Position numbers and translations under genes: made by a program. The notes under the pieces are model-generated. The model saw only the letters and a list, made by a program, of their open reading frames with translations, searched no databases and was not told where the DNA came from. From Halomonas korlensis (lineage in GTDB: Bacteria; Pseudomonadota; Gammaproteobacteria; Pseudomonadales; Halomonadaceae), in NCBI RefSeq assembly GCF_900116705.1, contig NZ_FPBP01000007.1:124001-188000 (forward strand): a stretch of DNA of 64,000 nt, given 5' to 3'. This document shows positions 15,206 to 24,339 of the stretch, piece after piece; the stretch's first letter is position 1; each line of letters starts with the position of its first letter.

Positions 15206-16966
15206 TTATGATGCCGAAGGCCCCGGCTTGGGGCTGTCCGTCACGGTGGCCGGACGAGTGACCGATCTGTCAGCTGGCTTTTCGCCTAAAGCCACATCGT
15301 GACGGCCGAACACTACCACGTCTCTCGGCCACCATTCGGGGTGATTGTCGCGGATGAAGGCCAGCATTTTCTCGCGAACATTCATCTCGGCTGCCCAGCC
15401 GCTCATGGGTTCAGAAGTCATCAGGTAGAAGGATATCTGCTGCGCCATCTCGGTCTGCCCGGTCACGTAACACAACAGCTTGTGATGCTCGATGACGTTC
15501 TCTTCCGCCTCGGCGAATTCCTTGAACTTCTCCCTCAGGCACGCCACGTCGGCGCTCAAGTGAAGGGTCAGCACCATGCAGCGATACATCTTGGCGCTCT
15601 TGACCGACAGGTTCTCGAAGGGTTTGGAGAGAAAATAGGTGACGGGCACGTTCAGACGCCGCTCATCCCAGGTTCTCAGGCGTATGAAGGTATAGAAGAT
15701 ACCCTCCACATAGCTCCAATGGCCCTCGAAGATCACTAGGTCACCAACGCGGATGGGTTTGGCCAGCGACACTTGAAACGACGAGAGAATATTGCTCAGC
15801 ACCGTCTGGCCGGCGATCCCCACCAGCACCGTCAGCACACTGGCCGACGCCAGCAAGGTCACGCCCAACGTTTCGAAGAGCTCGATCTGGCCAAGCACAT
15901 AGATGGCGACAGCAACCACCATGACCAGGATGATGCCGCGACGCAACGCGTAGAGCGTTGTGAGTAATTTGCGTTCATCGCGGGGTTTGGTGTCATCGAT
16001 CTCACCAATCAACCGCCGCGTCATCTTCAGCATGAACGTGTCGACGAGGCGAAGCGCGATCGTGCCGACCCCCCAGGCCATGATGGTGATCAGCAGAATA
16101 TGGAAAAAGGTCGTCGCCACCGCGGAGAACGAGACCGCATAGTCGAGCAAGGACTGCGCCACGAGCGACATGACGACGAGCGCCATGGATACCTTGATCT
16201 GGCTGACGAAGATGCTGGGTAACCCCGACGGTAACCATTGCGACGCCAATCCGACCAGGAAATGGACCCCCCACCCCACCAGTCCAATCGCGAGCAGGAA
16301 AACGGGGATGGCGATCCACTCCCAGATCTTGAGCATCCCGTAGGAAGCATGGAAGCGTTCCGGAATATGGCTCTCCAACCATGAAGGGCCGTATTCTTCG
16401 TAAAGCAAAGGAATGGAGGAAATGCTCTCCGGTGAAACCAGCCAGACTGCGTCCTCGTCCTCGTCATCGACTCGATAACGTGCCAGACGAATGTCATAGG
16501 TTTCGCCATCGACATCGAGCGATGCCAATTGCAGATTTCGTTGCGGCTCGCCCGCCTGAGGATTCTGTCCCGAGGGGTCCTCAATGACGGCATCCGGACG
16601 CCCGGAAAGATCGGACAGGTCGAGCCACTCGCCACGTCGGAGGACCGACGACAGCTGCCTGGCCAGTAAACTTCCCCGGCTTTTCTGCTCTTCGGGGGAC
16701 AAATTGGAAAGGTTAAGCACATGGGCTGCCGCCCCAAACTCCTTGTTTTCGGTGAGCTCCATGAAGCTTCGGATCGCATCGCGTGGCGTCAGCCGGCTGA
16801 GATCCTCGGGAACGTCGCCAAGCCCCTCGTTCAACGTGTCAATAGAAAACCATTGCTGACTCTCTTCATCTTCATCCTCGTCTTCCGACTGCGCGATACA
16901 TACGCTGGAAAACGCGAGGGTCATCGCCATGACGGCCAGCAGCAACCATGAGCTGATTAATTTCAT
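15206..16966 (-). CDS. MscS-family mechanosensitive channel
   Basis: 586 residues from ATG 16966. A signal peptide (LISSWLLLAVMAMTLAFSSV) is followed by a very acidic stretch (SEDEDEDEE), a periplasmic region of about 190 residues, then four to five membrane helices. The pore-lining helix and MscS domain read LTVLVGIAGQTVLSNILSSF followed by SLAKPIRVGDLVIFEGHWSY. The cytoplasmic alpha/beta vestibule ends in a basic-then-Pro/Ser tail. The protein should gate ion efflux on hypo-osmotic shock; its large periplasmic N-terminus resembles the YbdG/YnaI-type longer homologues. There is no nearby partner. Confidence 0.88.
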   Translation of the reverse strand: MKLISSWLLLAVMAMTLAFSSVCIAQSEDEDEDEESQQWFSIDTLNEGLGDVPEDLSRLTPRDAIRSFMELTENKEFGAAAHVLNLSNLSPEEQKSRGSLLARQLSSVLRRGEWLDLSDLSGRPDAVIEDPSGQNPQAGEPQRNLQLASLDVDGETYDIRLARYRVDDEDEDAVWLVSPESISSIPLLYEEYGPSWLESHIPERFHASYGMLKIWEWIAIPVFLLAIGLVGWGVHFLVGLASQWLPSGLPSIFVSQIKVSMALVVMSLVAQSLLDYAVSFSAVATTFFHILLITIMAWGVGTIALRLVDTFMLKMTRRLIGEIDDTKPRDERKLLTTLYALRRGIILVMVVAVAIYVLGQIELFETLGVTLLASASVLTVLVGIAGQTVLSNILSSFQVSLAKPIRVGDLVIFEGHWSYVEGIFYTFIRLRTWDERRLNVPVTYFLSKPFENLSVKSAKMYRCMVLTLHLSADVACLREKFKEFAEAEENVIEHHKLLCYVTGQTEMAQQISFYLMTSEPMSGWAAEMNVREKMLAFIRDNHPEWWPRDVVVFGRHDVALGEKPADRSVTRPATVTDSPKPGPSAS

Positions 16967-16992
16967 CCGTGTCTTACCGTTTTTGTGATGGG

Positions 16993-17217
16993 TCAAGTCG
17001 CTGTTCCACATGGGAGTCGAGCGTGTCTCCGACCGAATGTTCGTCCGTCCCAGCCTGGCGCCAGACTATCGGGGCCAAGGGTGAAGTACACCCCATCGGC
17101 CGCTGGCGCGTCCAGCCCCGGGTAGTAACGGGCTGGGCTGATACATGGCTTGATGCGGTAATGGGCAGGGAAAATAGTCAGGTGATAACGAGGGTCAGCC
17201 GAAGCCTCAACGTGCAT
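16993..17217 (-). CDS. Possible small ORF coupled to glxA-like gene
   Basis: A 74-residue frame whose ATG overlaps the stop of the GlxA-type regulator as TAATG, the arrangement of translationally coupled genes. The product (MHVEASADPRYHLTIFPAHY at the start; later DGVYFTLGPDSLAPGW) has no recognised domain. It could equally be chance, since the same frame stays open inside the upstream gene. Kept because of the overlap and because it fills an otherwise empty 250-base gap. Confidence 0.25.
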   Translation of the reverse strand: MHVEASADPRYHLTIFPAHYRIKPCISPARYYPGLDAPAADGVYFTLGPDSLAPGWDGRTFGRRHARLPCGTAT

Positions 17218-18239
17218 TATCCCAGCCGCAGACGCATTCCACGAAAGCGCCGGCGATAGTGGCTGGGAGTGAGACCCACCCGTCGGCTGAACAGACGGCG
17301 AAAGAAGCTCGGGTCGGCGTAGCCGACCAGCTCGGCCACTGACTCGATCGGCTCGTCGCCGGCTTCCAAGTACTGCTTGGATTCTTCCAGGCGCAGGGTG
17401 TGGATGTAGTCCATAGGGCTCATGCCCGTTGCCGCCTTGAAGCGACGCTTGAAGGAACGCTCGGTCAGGCCGCTGAGTCTGACCATGCCGGCGACCGGTG
17501 AGTGAGTATCGTAATGCTGCGCAGCCCACACTTGAGTGCGCGCGATCACGGCGTCCTCCACCTGCCGCGACGTCGTTAGCGCGGCGTAGGGAAGCTGGCC
17601 CTCCTGGTGCCAGTCGATCAGGAAGAGCCGCGCTAGATGCATCGCTTCCTCGACCCCCACCACTCGTGCCACCAGAAACAGCGCCAGGTCCATCCAGGTC
17701 GTCCCCCCGCCCGCCATGATGAGCCGCTCGCCTTCGCCGCTGGCGACGAGGATGCGGTGGGCATGCACCCGTATCTCGGGGTGGCGCCTCGCCATGGCAT
17801 CGCAATAGGCCCAGTGCGTGGTAGCGTCCTGCCCTTCGAGCAGGCCGGTTTCCGCCAGCAACAGCGCCCCGGTGCAGGCGGCCGTCAACAGCACGTGGCG
17901 TTGATGGCACTCCAGCAGCCAGTCGATTTCCGGTTCGTAGCGCCCGTCGAGGTCTTCGCCCGGCGCCACCAGCAGGTCGGGAATGCAGACGGCCGTGGGC
18001 ACCGGGCAATCGACCAATGCCATATCCGGCTCGATCCAGGCGCCGTGAACGTTGCGAAACCCTCGACCATCGCGCGAGACGATCATGGGCCGAATCAACG
18101 ACGGCCCCACCCGGCCGTGCATCAGCAACTCCCAGTCACGGCCGGCGGCACCGAACAGGTCAAACATGCCGTAGAGCGTCGAGGCAGTGGACTCGGGCAC
18201 CGCCAACAGCGCCATCGTGATGTCAGGTTGTTCCGCCAT
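17217..18239 (-). CDS. GlxA-type AraC-family transcriptional regulator
   Basis: 340 residues from ATG 18239. Residues ~5-190 are a DJ-1/PfpI-like (class I amidotransferase) domain with the nucleophile-elbow-like TAACTGALLLAETGLL. Residues ~235-335 are an AraC HTH pair: first helix AGMVRLSGLTERSFKRRFKA, then the signature ESVAELVGYADPSFFRRLFS and RRVGLTPSHYRRRFRG. Such regulators often activate adjacent catabolic genes. The divergent methyltransferase (18337) is separated by only 97 bases and is its most likely target. Confidence 0.9.
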   Translation of the reverse strand: MAEQPDITMALLAVPESTASTLYGMFDLFGAAGRDWELLMHGRVGPSLIRPMIVSRDGRGFRNVHGAWIEPDMALVDCPVPTAVCIPDLLVAPGEDLDGRYEPEIDWLLECHQRHVLLTAACTGALLLAETGLLEGQDATTHWAYCDAMARRHPEIRVHAHRILVASGEGERLIMAGGGTTWMDLALFLVARVVGVEEAMHLARLFLIDWHQEGQLPYAALTTSRQVEDAVIARTQVWAAQHYDTHSPVAGMVRLSGLTERSFKRRFKAATGMSPMDYIHTLRLEESKQYLEAGDEPIESVAELVGYADPSFFRRLFSRRVGLTPSHYRRRFRGMRLRLG

Positions 18240-18336
18240 GGCTGAAAACCCTCGGTTGCGACCTAATCCACTTTCGTTCAGCGCGCGTTCCGGCACTAGA
18301 TTGCGAGGGCACACCCCCAAACAGAGGAGAACGATC

Positions 18337-19419
18337 ATGTGCCAGGTCCATGCTCTCACCCCCGCCGCCGATGCCGAGGCCTTCGAGGCGCGGCTGGTCA
18401 ACGCCCTCAACGAGAGTGGCCTGATGCTGCTGACGGCCATCGGCCACCGCACCGGGCTCTTCGAGGTCTTGGCAGGCCAGCCGCCCCTCGATAGCCAGGC
18501 GCTGGCAACCGCCGCCGGGCTCGACGAGCGCTATGTGCGCGAGTGGCTCGGCGGCATGGTCGTCGGCGGCGTCATCGAAACCGATCCTGAAGCCGGCACC
18601 TACTGGCTGCCCGAAAGCCATGCCGAGCTCTTGACCGACCGGGGCGAGGCCAATCTCGCCGTGTACGCCCAGTTCGTCTCCCTATTGGGCAGTGTAGAGG
18701 ATGACGTGGTGCGGTGTTTCCGCGAAGGCGGTGGTGTGCCCTATTCGCGCTATCCGCGCTTCCATGAAGTAATGGCAAGCGATAGCGGCCAGACCGTGCT
18801 GCCGGTGCTGTTCGACGCCATTCTGCCGCTGGCGCCGGGATTGATACAGCGCCTCGAGAACGGCATTTGCGTGCTGGATTGCGCCTGCGGCCGGGGTCGC
18901 GCCCTGCTGCTGATGGCCGAACGCTTCCCGGCCAGCCGCTTCGTGGGCTATGACCTCTCCGATGAGGCGATCGGGTGGGCCCAGGCCAAGGCGCGAGACG
19001 CCGGGCTCGACAACGTGACCTTCGAGGTTCGCGATCTCAGCGACTTCGATGCCACTGCCACGCCGGGGGCCTTCGATCTGGTCACCACCTTCGATGGCAT
19101 CCACGATCAGGCCAGGCCACGCAATCTGCTCAAGGGCATCCACCGCAGTCTGGCGCCCGACGGCGTGTACCTGGTCCAGGATATCCACGCCTCGAGTCAC
19201 CATCACCTGGATCGCGACCACCCGCTCGGGACGATGCTCTATGCCGTGTCGGTGAGCCACTGCATGACGGTGTCGCTGGCCCAGGGCGGCGAGGGGCTCG
19301 GTACCATGTGGGGCCGTGAACGCGCGCTGGCCTACCTGCGTGAGGCGGGCTTCAAGGATGTTCAGGTCTACCAGCTGGAGCACGACTTTCAGAACGATTA
19401 CTTCGTCTGTCGGCCGTGA
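18337..19419 (+). CDS. SAM-dependent methyltransferase with N-terminal winged helix
   Basis: 360 residues from ATG 18337, supported by GAGGAGA eight bases upstream. The N-terminal ~110 residues form a winged-helix region of the Rv2258c/O-methyltransferase dimerisation type (LATAAGLDERYVREWLGGMV). The catalytic domain has motif I VLDCACGRGRALLLMAERF, FVGYDLSDEAIGWAQAKA, and FDLVTTFDGIHDQARPRNLL. The conserved DGIHD replaces the more usual FDAIHD of this group. The substrate is unknown. It is divergent to the GlxA-type regulator. Confidence 0.88.
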   Translation: MCQVHALTPAADAEAFEARLVNALNESGLMLLTAIGHRTGLFEVLAGQPPLDSQALATAAGLDERYVREWLGGMVVGGVIETDPEAGTYWLPESHAELLTDRGEANLAVYAQFVSLLGSVEDDVVRCFREGGGVPYSRYPRFHEVMASDSGQTVLPVLFDAILPLAPGLIQRLENGICVLDCACGRGRALLLMAERFPASRFVGYDLSDEAIGWAQAKARDAGLDNVTFEVRDLSDFDATATPGAFDLVTTFDGIHDQARPRNLLKGIHRSLAPDGVYLVQDIHASSHHHLDRDHPLGTMLYAVSVSHCMTVSLAQGGEGLGTMWGRERALAYLREAGFKDVQVYQLEHDFQNDYFVCRP

Positions 19420-19480
19420 TAGTTGCCTTTCGGCGGGTTCGGCCACCCTGACGCTTTCGCTTTCGGCACGGGAACACCGC

Positions 19481-19518
19481 AAGGGCCAACCGGGCGACGC
19501 CGGCTGGCCCTTTGGTTA
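19481..19518. terminator. Bidirectional rho-independent terminator
   Basis: Stem AAGGGCCA (19481-19488) pairs with TGGCCCTT (19505-19512), continued by CCGG/CCGG after an A-C mismatch, loop GCGACG, then TTGGTTAA. It lies between the convergent methyltransferase (ends 19419) and DUF1428 gene (ends 19549) and can serve both. Confidence 0.8.
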
Positions 19519-19548
19519 ATTATCGAGGTGGTAAGTCATCAATCGACG

Positions 19549-19902
19549 TCATTCGTCGACGATGACCTCGAAACCGCCATAGATCAGCCGCTTGCCGTCG
19601 AACGGCATCGGATTCACGTCCGGCTTGAGGCGTGCGTCCGCCATGATTCTGGGCATGGCCTGGTCGCGGACGTCCCGCGAGGGCCAGGTCAGCCAGGAAA
19701 AGATGACGGTCTCCTCCGGCTGGCACTTCACCGCCATGGGAAAGGAGGTGACCTTGCCGTCCGGCACGTCATCGCCCCAGCACTCCACCATCGACAGGGC
19801 GCCGTGCTCCTTGAAGACGGGCCAGGCATCACGGGCGTGCTGGATGTATTTTTCCCGATTGGCGGTGGGGACGGCCGCCACGAATCCATCGACGTAGTTC
19901 AT
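19549..19902 (-). CDS. DUF1428 family protein (YbaA-like)
   Basis: 117 residues starting MNYVDGFVAAVPTANREKYI, typical of DUF1428. Also visible are VECWGDDVPDGKVTSFPMAV and IFSWLTWPSRDVRDQAMPRI, ending FDGKRLIYGGFEVIVD. These small alpha-beta-barrel dimers have no settled function. AGGAG lies eight bases upstream of ATG 19902. It is the last gene of the ECF42-type sigma factor operon (22552 to 19549). Confidence 0.92.
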   Translation of the reverse strand: MNYVDGFVAAVPTANREKYIQHARDAWPVFKEHGALSMVECWGDDVPDGKVTSFPMAVKCQPEETVIFSWLTWPSRDVRDQAMPRIMADARLKPDVNPMPFDGKRLIYGGFEVIVDE

Positions 19903-19937
19903 GATCGTGCTCCTGTTCAACCATCAAAGATTCAGCG

Positions 19938-20312
19938 TCAAGTGAGTCCAGGGACGTCTCTGGGCGGAAGCTCCCGCACGGGCCTGACCTCAATCGTGCC
20001 GAAACGGGCGGGCGGAATGCGGCTGGCCAGTTGCAGGGCCTCGTTCAGGTCATGGGCGTCGAGCAAGTAGAAGCCAGCCAGCTGCTCCTTGGTCTCCGCG
20101 AAGGGGCCGTCGGCGATCAGCATCTCGCCGTCGCGCACTCGCACGGTCGTCGCGGTGTCCACGGGCTGCAGGGCCTGGCCGGCCAGGTAATGGCCCTGGG
20201 CCGAGAGGCGCTCCACCCCCGCCACACATTCCTGATTGAGGTCGTGCCACGCCTGCTCGCTCATGGCGTTGATGAGACTTTCCTGGTAATACACCAGTGC
20301 GACGTACTTCAT
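19938..20312 (-). CDS. YCII/DGPF-domain protein
   Basis: 124 residues with the hallmark IADGPFAETKEQLAGFYLLD (DGPF motif), a C-terminal IEVRPV strand and the N-terminal MKYVALVYYQ. YCII proteins are ferredoxin-like dimers, and DGPF members are the typical partners of ECF42 sigma factors. AGGAGGAAGG precedes the start. It sits 19 bases downstream of the YCII-glyoxalase gene. Confidence 0.93.
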   Translation of the reverse strand: MKYVALVYYQESLINAMSEQAWHDLNQECVAGVERLSAQGHYLAGQALQPVDTATTVRVRDGEMLIADGPFAETKEQLAGFYLLDAHDLNEALQLASRIPPARFGTIEVRPVRELPPRDVPGLT

Positions 20313-20331
20313 GCGTCCTTCCTCCTGCGGT

Positions 20332-21153
20332 TCACAGGCACTGCTCGGCATGACACGCCACCATCCACTGCACGCCGAAGCGGTCGGTGGCCATGCCGAA
20401 TCCCCTGGCCCAGAAGGTGGGCGCGAAGGACATAATGACCTCACCGCCCTCGGCGAGCCGCTGGAAGACCCGTTTCGCCTGCTCGGTATCCAGATATTCC
20501 AGGAATACCTGGACACCGCGAGGCGCCTGGTAGCAGTCGCCTGCCATGTCGGCTCCCATCAAACGACGCCCGCGGATATTGAGGCAGGCATGGATGATCT
20601 GGCCGTGCCGCTCCGGTGGGGTTTGTTCGGCGGCCGGGGTTTCGCCGTAGGTGAGCATGGCCTCGAGATGGCCGCCGGTGATGTCGGCATAGAAGGCCAT
20701 GGCCTCGCGGCAATTCCCCGGGAAATTCACGTGCAGATTCAAGGCCTGCGGCATCTGGCCATGGGCGCGGTGTTTTTCCAGCGCGGCACCGGGCTCGAAG
20801 TCTTCCATGGCAAAGTAGCGGCGCAGCTCCAGGGTGGCGTTGCCGTCGGCATCCTCCCGCGGCCACTGCCTGGCCCAGTCGATGGCCTCGTCAAACGACG
20901 CGACCTCGAGCACGCTATAGCCGGCCAGCAATTCCTTGGTTTCCGCAAACGGGCCGTCGATGACCAACGGCTCGCCATCGTGGAACTCGATGCGGCAGCC
21001 CTCCCGGCTCGGGCGCAGGCCATCTCCCGTCACGAGCACGCCGGCCTGGAGCAGGCGCTCGTTGTAGTCCGCCATGGCCTGCAGCATTGCCTCCGAGGGC
21101 ATCACTCCGCTCTCGGTGTCTGCATCGGCCTTGCGCATCAACATGACTTTCAT
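20332..21153 (-). CDS. YCII (DGPF) domain fused to PhnB-like glyoxalase domain
   Basis: 273 residues from ATG 21153. Residues 1-120 are a DGPF/YCII unit (MLMRKADADTESGVMPSEAM; VIDGPFAETKELLAGYSVLE; IELRRYF-like end). Residues ~135-270 are a PhnB/3-demethylubiquinone-type glyoxalase fold (NFPGNCREAMAFYADITGGH; VQVFLEYLDTEQAKRVFQRL; FWARGFGMATDRFGVQWMV). Both halves usually occur as separate genes next to ECF sigma factors. Enzymatic activity is unproven. It is the second gene of the sigma factor operon, 139 bases after it. Confidence 0.92.
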   Translation of the reverse strand: MKVMLMRKADADTESGVMPSEAMLQAMADYNERLLQAGVLVTGDGLRPSREGCRIEFHDGEPLVIDGPFAETKELLAGYSVLEVASFDEAIDWARQWPREDADGNATLELRRYFAMEDFEPGAALEKHRAHGQMPQALNLHVNFPGNCREAMAFYADITGGHLEAMLTYGETPAAEQTPPERHGQIIHACLNIRGRRLMGADMAGDCYQAPRGVQVFLEYLDTEQAKRVFQRLAEGGEVIMSFAPTFWARGFGMATDRFGVQWMVACHAEQCL

Positions 21154-21292
21154 GATTTCGATCTCCGTTGTCTGCACTGACTCGTTTGCATACTGGGTAC
21201 GTTCTGATGACACGCATTCCGGTACGCACTATTGAGTCGCGCGAGCGCCAGCGGGATCGACAAGTCACATCAGCTTTTTCAGCCATCCGCGT

Positions 21293-22552
21293 TCAGCCGG
21301 GTGCGTCCGGGTTGGTCGGGGAAGCCTCCAGTTCCGCCAGGCGTCGCTCGAGGAAGCGCCGCTCCGGCCCCTGGGTCGTGAGCGCCAGGGCCCGCGCGTA
21401 GGCCTGCCGTGCCGACGGGTAGTCGCCGGCGCGGCGCAGCAGGTCGGCTCGGGCAGCATGAAAAAGATGGTAATTCACGATCTGCTTATGGCTGGCGAGC
21501 GCATCCATTAATGACAGGCCGGCCGCCGGCGAGTCCCGCATGGCCACGGCGACCGCTCGGTTCAGGGCGATGACCGGTGACGGCTGTTGGCGATACAGCG
21601 CCTCGTAGAGCACGACAATCCGCGCCCAGTCCGTCGCCTCGGCGTTGGGTGCCTGGGCGTGAACGGCGGCGATGGAGGCCTGCAGGGTATAGGGGCCGGT
21701 AGGGCTGAGCGCGAGGGCCCGCTCCAGCCAGGCCAGACCGTCGCGAATCCGCGTCCCGTCCCAGCGGTTCCGGTCCTGCTCATCCAGCGGAATCAATTCA
21801 CCCTCGCTATCCTGTCGGGCCTCGCGTCGGGCATCGTGCAGCAGCATCAAGGCCAGCAGCCCGAACGCCTCCCCGCTGGGCAACAGCCGGGCCAGCGACT
21901 CGGCCAGGTGAATGGCTTCGGCGGCCAGGCTGACATCGACCACCGTTTCCCCGTCGCTGCGCGAGTAGCCCTCGTTGAAGATCAGGTAGATCACCCACAG
22001 CACCCCCGGCAGGCGCTCCGGCAATGCCGCGGTATCGGGCACTTCGTAGGGAATGCCCGCGTCGCGGATCTTGCGCTTGGCCCGAACGACACGCTGGGCC
22101 AGGGTGGCGGGCTTCTGCAATAGCGCGCTGGCCACCTGCTCGGTTGTCAGGCCGCCCATCTCGCGCAGGGTCAGCGCGATGCGATCCGCCATGGCAAGGC
22201 TGGGATGGCAACAGGTGAACAGCAGCCGCAGCTGGTCGTCCTCGATGCTTGGGTCTTGCCATTCGAAAGCCGCCCCTTCGAAAGCCTCCTCGGGCATGAC
22301 GAGATGCGCATAGTGGCGTGACGTCTGGCGGCGGCGAATCTGGTCGATGCCGCGGCGCTGGCCGACACGAATCAGCCAGACGGCAGGATCGTCGGGCGTC
22401 CCCTCCGTTGGCCATTGATGCACGGCGGCGGCGAAAGCTTCCTGCATGGCGTCTTCGGCCAGGTCGAAATCCCCGAGCAGCCGAATCAACGTCGCCAATA
22501 CCCGGCGCGACTGTTGTCGATAGAGCTGGTCGATCAACGGCTGGTTATGCAT
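21293..22552 (-). CDS. ECF sigma factor, ECF42 type
   Basis: 419 residues from ATG 22552 (a GTG at 22561 is also possible). Region sigma-2 is seen as [20 protein letters not shown], and sigma-4 as [21 protein letters not shown] long C-terminal part follows: the DUF6596-like segment [20 protein letters not shown] and a TPR-like helical tail ([20 protein letters not shown]). This architecture and the linked DGPF genes define ECF42, which lacks an anti-sigma factor; the C-terminal extension is thought to control activity. None is encoded here. It likely drives its own operon. Confidence 0.93.
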   Translation of the reverse strand: MHNQPLIDQLYRQQSRRVLATLIRLLGDFDLAEDAMQEAFAAAVHQWPTEGTPDDPAVWLIRVGQRRGIDQIRRRQTSRHYAHLVMPEEAFEGAAFEWQDPSIEDDQLRLLFTCCHPSLAMADRIALTLREMGGLTTEQVASALLQKPATLAQRVVRAKRKIRDAGIPYEVPDTAALPERLPGVLWVIYLIFNEGYSRSDGETVVDVSLAAEAIHLAESLARLLPSGEAFGLLALMLLHDARREARQDSEGELIPLDEQDRNRWDGTRIRDGLAWLERALALSPTGPYTLQASIAAVHAQAPNAEATDWARIVVLYEALYRQQPSPVIALNRAVAVAMRDSPAAGLSLMDALASHKQIVNYHLFHAARADLLRRAGDYPSARQAYARALALTTQGPERRFLERRLAELEASPTNPDAPG

Positions 22553-22720
22553 AAAAATCACAGGCGCGAGACGCCATGCACGGTACAGAAGGTCAGTTAC
22601 AAAAATCTCCCCTTTATATTAGCGCAGCGCCTGCCCGATTGCCCCGCCATGCGGGTTGGACACTGGCAAACCTTGCCGCATTGAACGATGCTCAGGCTGC
22701 AGCCCTTGAGAGGAGGATCG

Positions 22721-23314
22721 ATGGGACAGACTCGTGACCCCCACAATCTGGAAGAACTGATTGATGACATCGAAGCCATCGACAGCCCCTCCGGCCGGAT
22801 ACGCTTCGATGATGTGCTGGATGCCACGGGCCAACGTTCCTTCGGCCCCCTGCTGCTCATCGCGGGATTGATCACCCTGATTCCCGTCATCAGTGGTATC
22901 CCCGGCGTGCCCACGCTCATGGCCTTGTTCACGCTGCTGGTTTGTGTTCAGCTGCTCCTGGGCCGCCGCACCTTCTGGCTGCCGCGGTGGCTGCGCGAGC
23001 GAAACATCGAGGACAGCAAGGTCCATAAGGGGCTGCGCTGGATGCGCCGGCCGGCAAGGTTTACCGACAAGTTCCTTCATCACCGACTGGCCGTGATGAC
23101 CGGCAAGACCGGCAGGCGCCTCACTGCCGTGGCGTGCGTGCTGATCGCCCTAGTCATGCCACCGATGGAGTTCATCCCCTTTTCTGCCAGCCTTGCCGGT
23201 GCTGCGCTTAGCCTCTTTGGCTTGTCGCTCATGGCCCGCGATGGCCTCCTGGCGTTATTGGGTTTCGTAGCGACCTTTGCCGCTCTGCTGCTGGTCTTCC
23301 CCTATGTGATATAG
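22721..23314 (+). CDS. ExoD-like membrane protein
   Basis: 197 residues from ATG 22721 (GAGGAGG upstream). It has a soluble start (LEELIDDIEAIDSPSGRIRF), then IDDVL-type helix and about four to five hydrophobic segments, including SFGPLLLIAGLITLIPVISG, the signature of ExoD. The Arg-rich cytosolic loop (RWMRRPARFTDKF) is also typical. ExoD affects exopolysaccharide synthesis and alkaline tolerance in rhizobia; the molecular activity is unknown. It is divergent to the sigma factor gene and 12 bases ahead of the dehydratase. Confidence 0.88.
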   Translation: MGQTRDPHNLEELIDDIEAIDSPSGRIRFDDVLDATGQRSFGPLLLIAGLITLIPVISGIPGVPTLMALFTLLVCVQLLLGRRTFWLPRWLRERNIEDSKVHKGLRWMRRPARFTDKFLHHRLAVMTGKTGRRLTAVACVLIALVMPPMEFIPFSASLAGAALSLFGLSLMARDGLLALLGFVATFAALLLVFPYVI

Positions 23315-23326
23315 GAGACGCTGTCC

Positions 23327-24274
23327 ATGCTCCAACTCCAGCAGATACAACAGGCCCGCGACACCATCACCCCGACGCTCTCGCCTACGCCGCTGATTCT
23401 CGACCATGTTCTCTCCGACCGGCTCGGCCGCCGGGTCTGGCTCAAGGGCGAGCTTTTTCAGCGTACCGGCTCATTCAAGTCGCGTGGGGCGCTGAACTGG
23501 CTGCGCACGGCATCGGCGGACGAACTGGCCGGTGGGCTTGGCGCGGTTTCGGCCGGCAACCATGCGTTGGGGCTCGCCTGGGCGGCTCGGGCGATGGGCG
23601 CCGCGGTGACCATCGTGATGCCGGAGAACGCCAGCCCTTTCAAGGTCGAGGGCACGCGCCGCCTGGGCGCGGAGGTGATCCTGCACGGCGACATCAACGA
23701 TGCCTGGGCGCTGATGCACCGCCTGGTCGAGGAACGCGGTCTGACGCTGGTACATCCCTACGACGACGAGCGCATCATCGCCGGCCAGGGGACCGTCGGT
23801 CTCGAGATTCTCGACCAGGCCCCCGAGGCCGGCGCCATTCTCTGTCCCGTGGGGGGCGGTGGGCTGATTTCGGGGATAAGTGTTGCGGTGGCGACGCGTC
23901 AACCGTCGCTGGAAGTGATCGGCGTGGAACCCGAAGGGGCGGCCAGCATGGCGCACGCCTGGCAGCACGGCGCGCCCACCCGGCTCGAAAGCGTGGCTAC
24001 CTGTGCCAAGAGCCTCGCGGCGGCCGTCGTCGGGGAGCTCACCTATCCGCTGTGCCGTACGGGCGTCGCCTCGCTCGCCCGAGTGGACGAGCCGGCCATT
24101 CGTCACGCCATGCAGCATCTGTTGTATCACGCCAAGCTGATGACCGAGCCCGGCGCGGCAGTAGGGATTGCGTGCCTGCTCGACGATGTCGTGGCGCTGC
24201 CGCCATCGGGCGATATCGTGGTGGTGATCACCGGCGGTAATCTCGGTCGCGAGGAGTTGCAGGCGTTCCTGTGA
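23327..24274 (+). CDS. PLP-dependent threonine/serine dehydratase
   Basis: 315 residues, fold-type II PLP enzyme. The Schiff-base lysine is K51 (RTGSFKSRGALNW); the phosphate-binding glycine loop is CPVGGGGLISGISVA. AVSAGNHALGLAWAARAMGA is also diagnostic. There is no ACT domain, so it resembles catabolic threonine or serine dehydratase or hydroxyaspartate dehydratase. It should deaminate a hydroxy-amino acid to a 2-oxo acid in the cytosol. A ribosome binding site (AGGAGA) precedes the start. A degraded second copy of its 3' end lies at 2558-2645. Confidence 0.9.
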   Translation: MLQLQQIQQARDTITPTLSPTPLILDHVLSDRLGRRVWLKGELFQRTGSFKSRGALNWLRTASADELAGGLGAVSAGNHALGLAWAARAMGAAVTIVMPENASPFKVEGTRRLGAEVILHGDINDAWALMHRLVEERGLTLVHPYDDERIIAGQGTVGLEILDQAPEAGAILCPVGGGGLISGISVAVATRQPSLEVIGVEPEGAASMAHAWQHGAPTRLESVATCAKSLAAAVVGELTYPLCRTGVASLARVDEPAIRHAMQHLLYHAKLMTEPGAAVGIACLLDDVVALPPSGDIVVVITGGNLGREELQAFL

Positions 24275-24339
24275 TCCTCGCCGAGCCGTGTACCGCTTGA
24301 GTTGGCCTTGAGATGGCCTTGGGATGGTCCTGACAGTGC

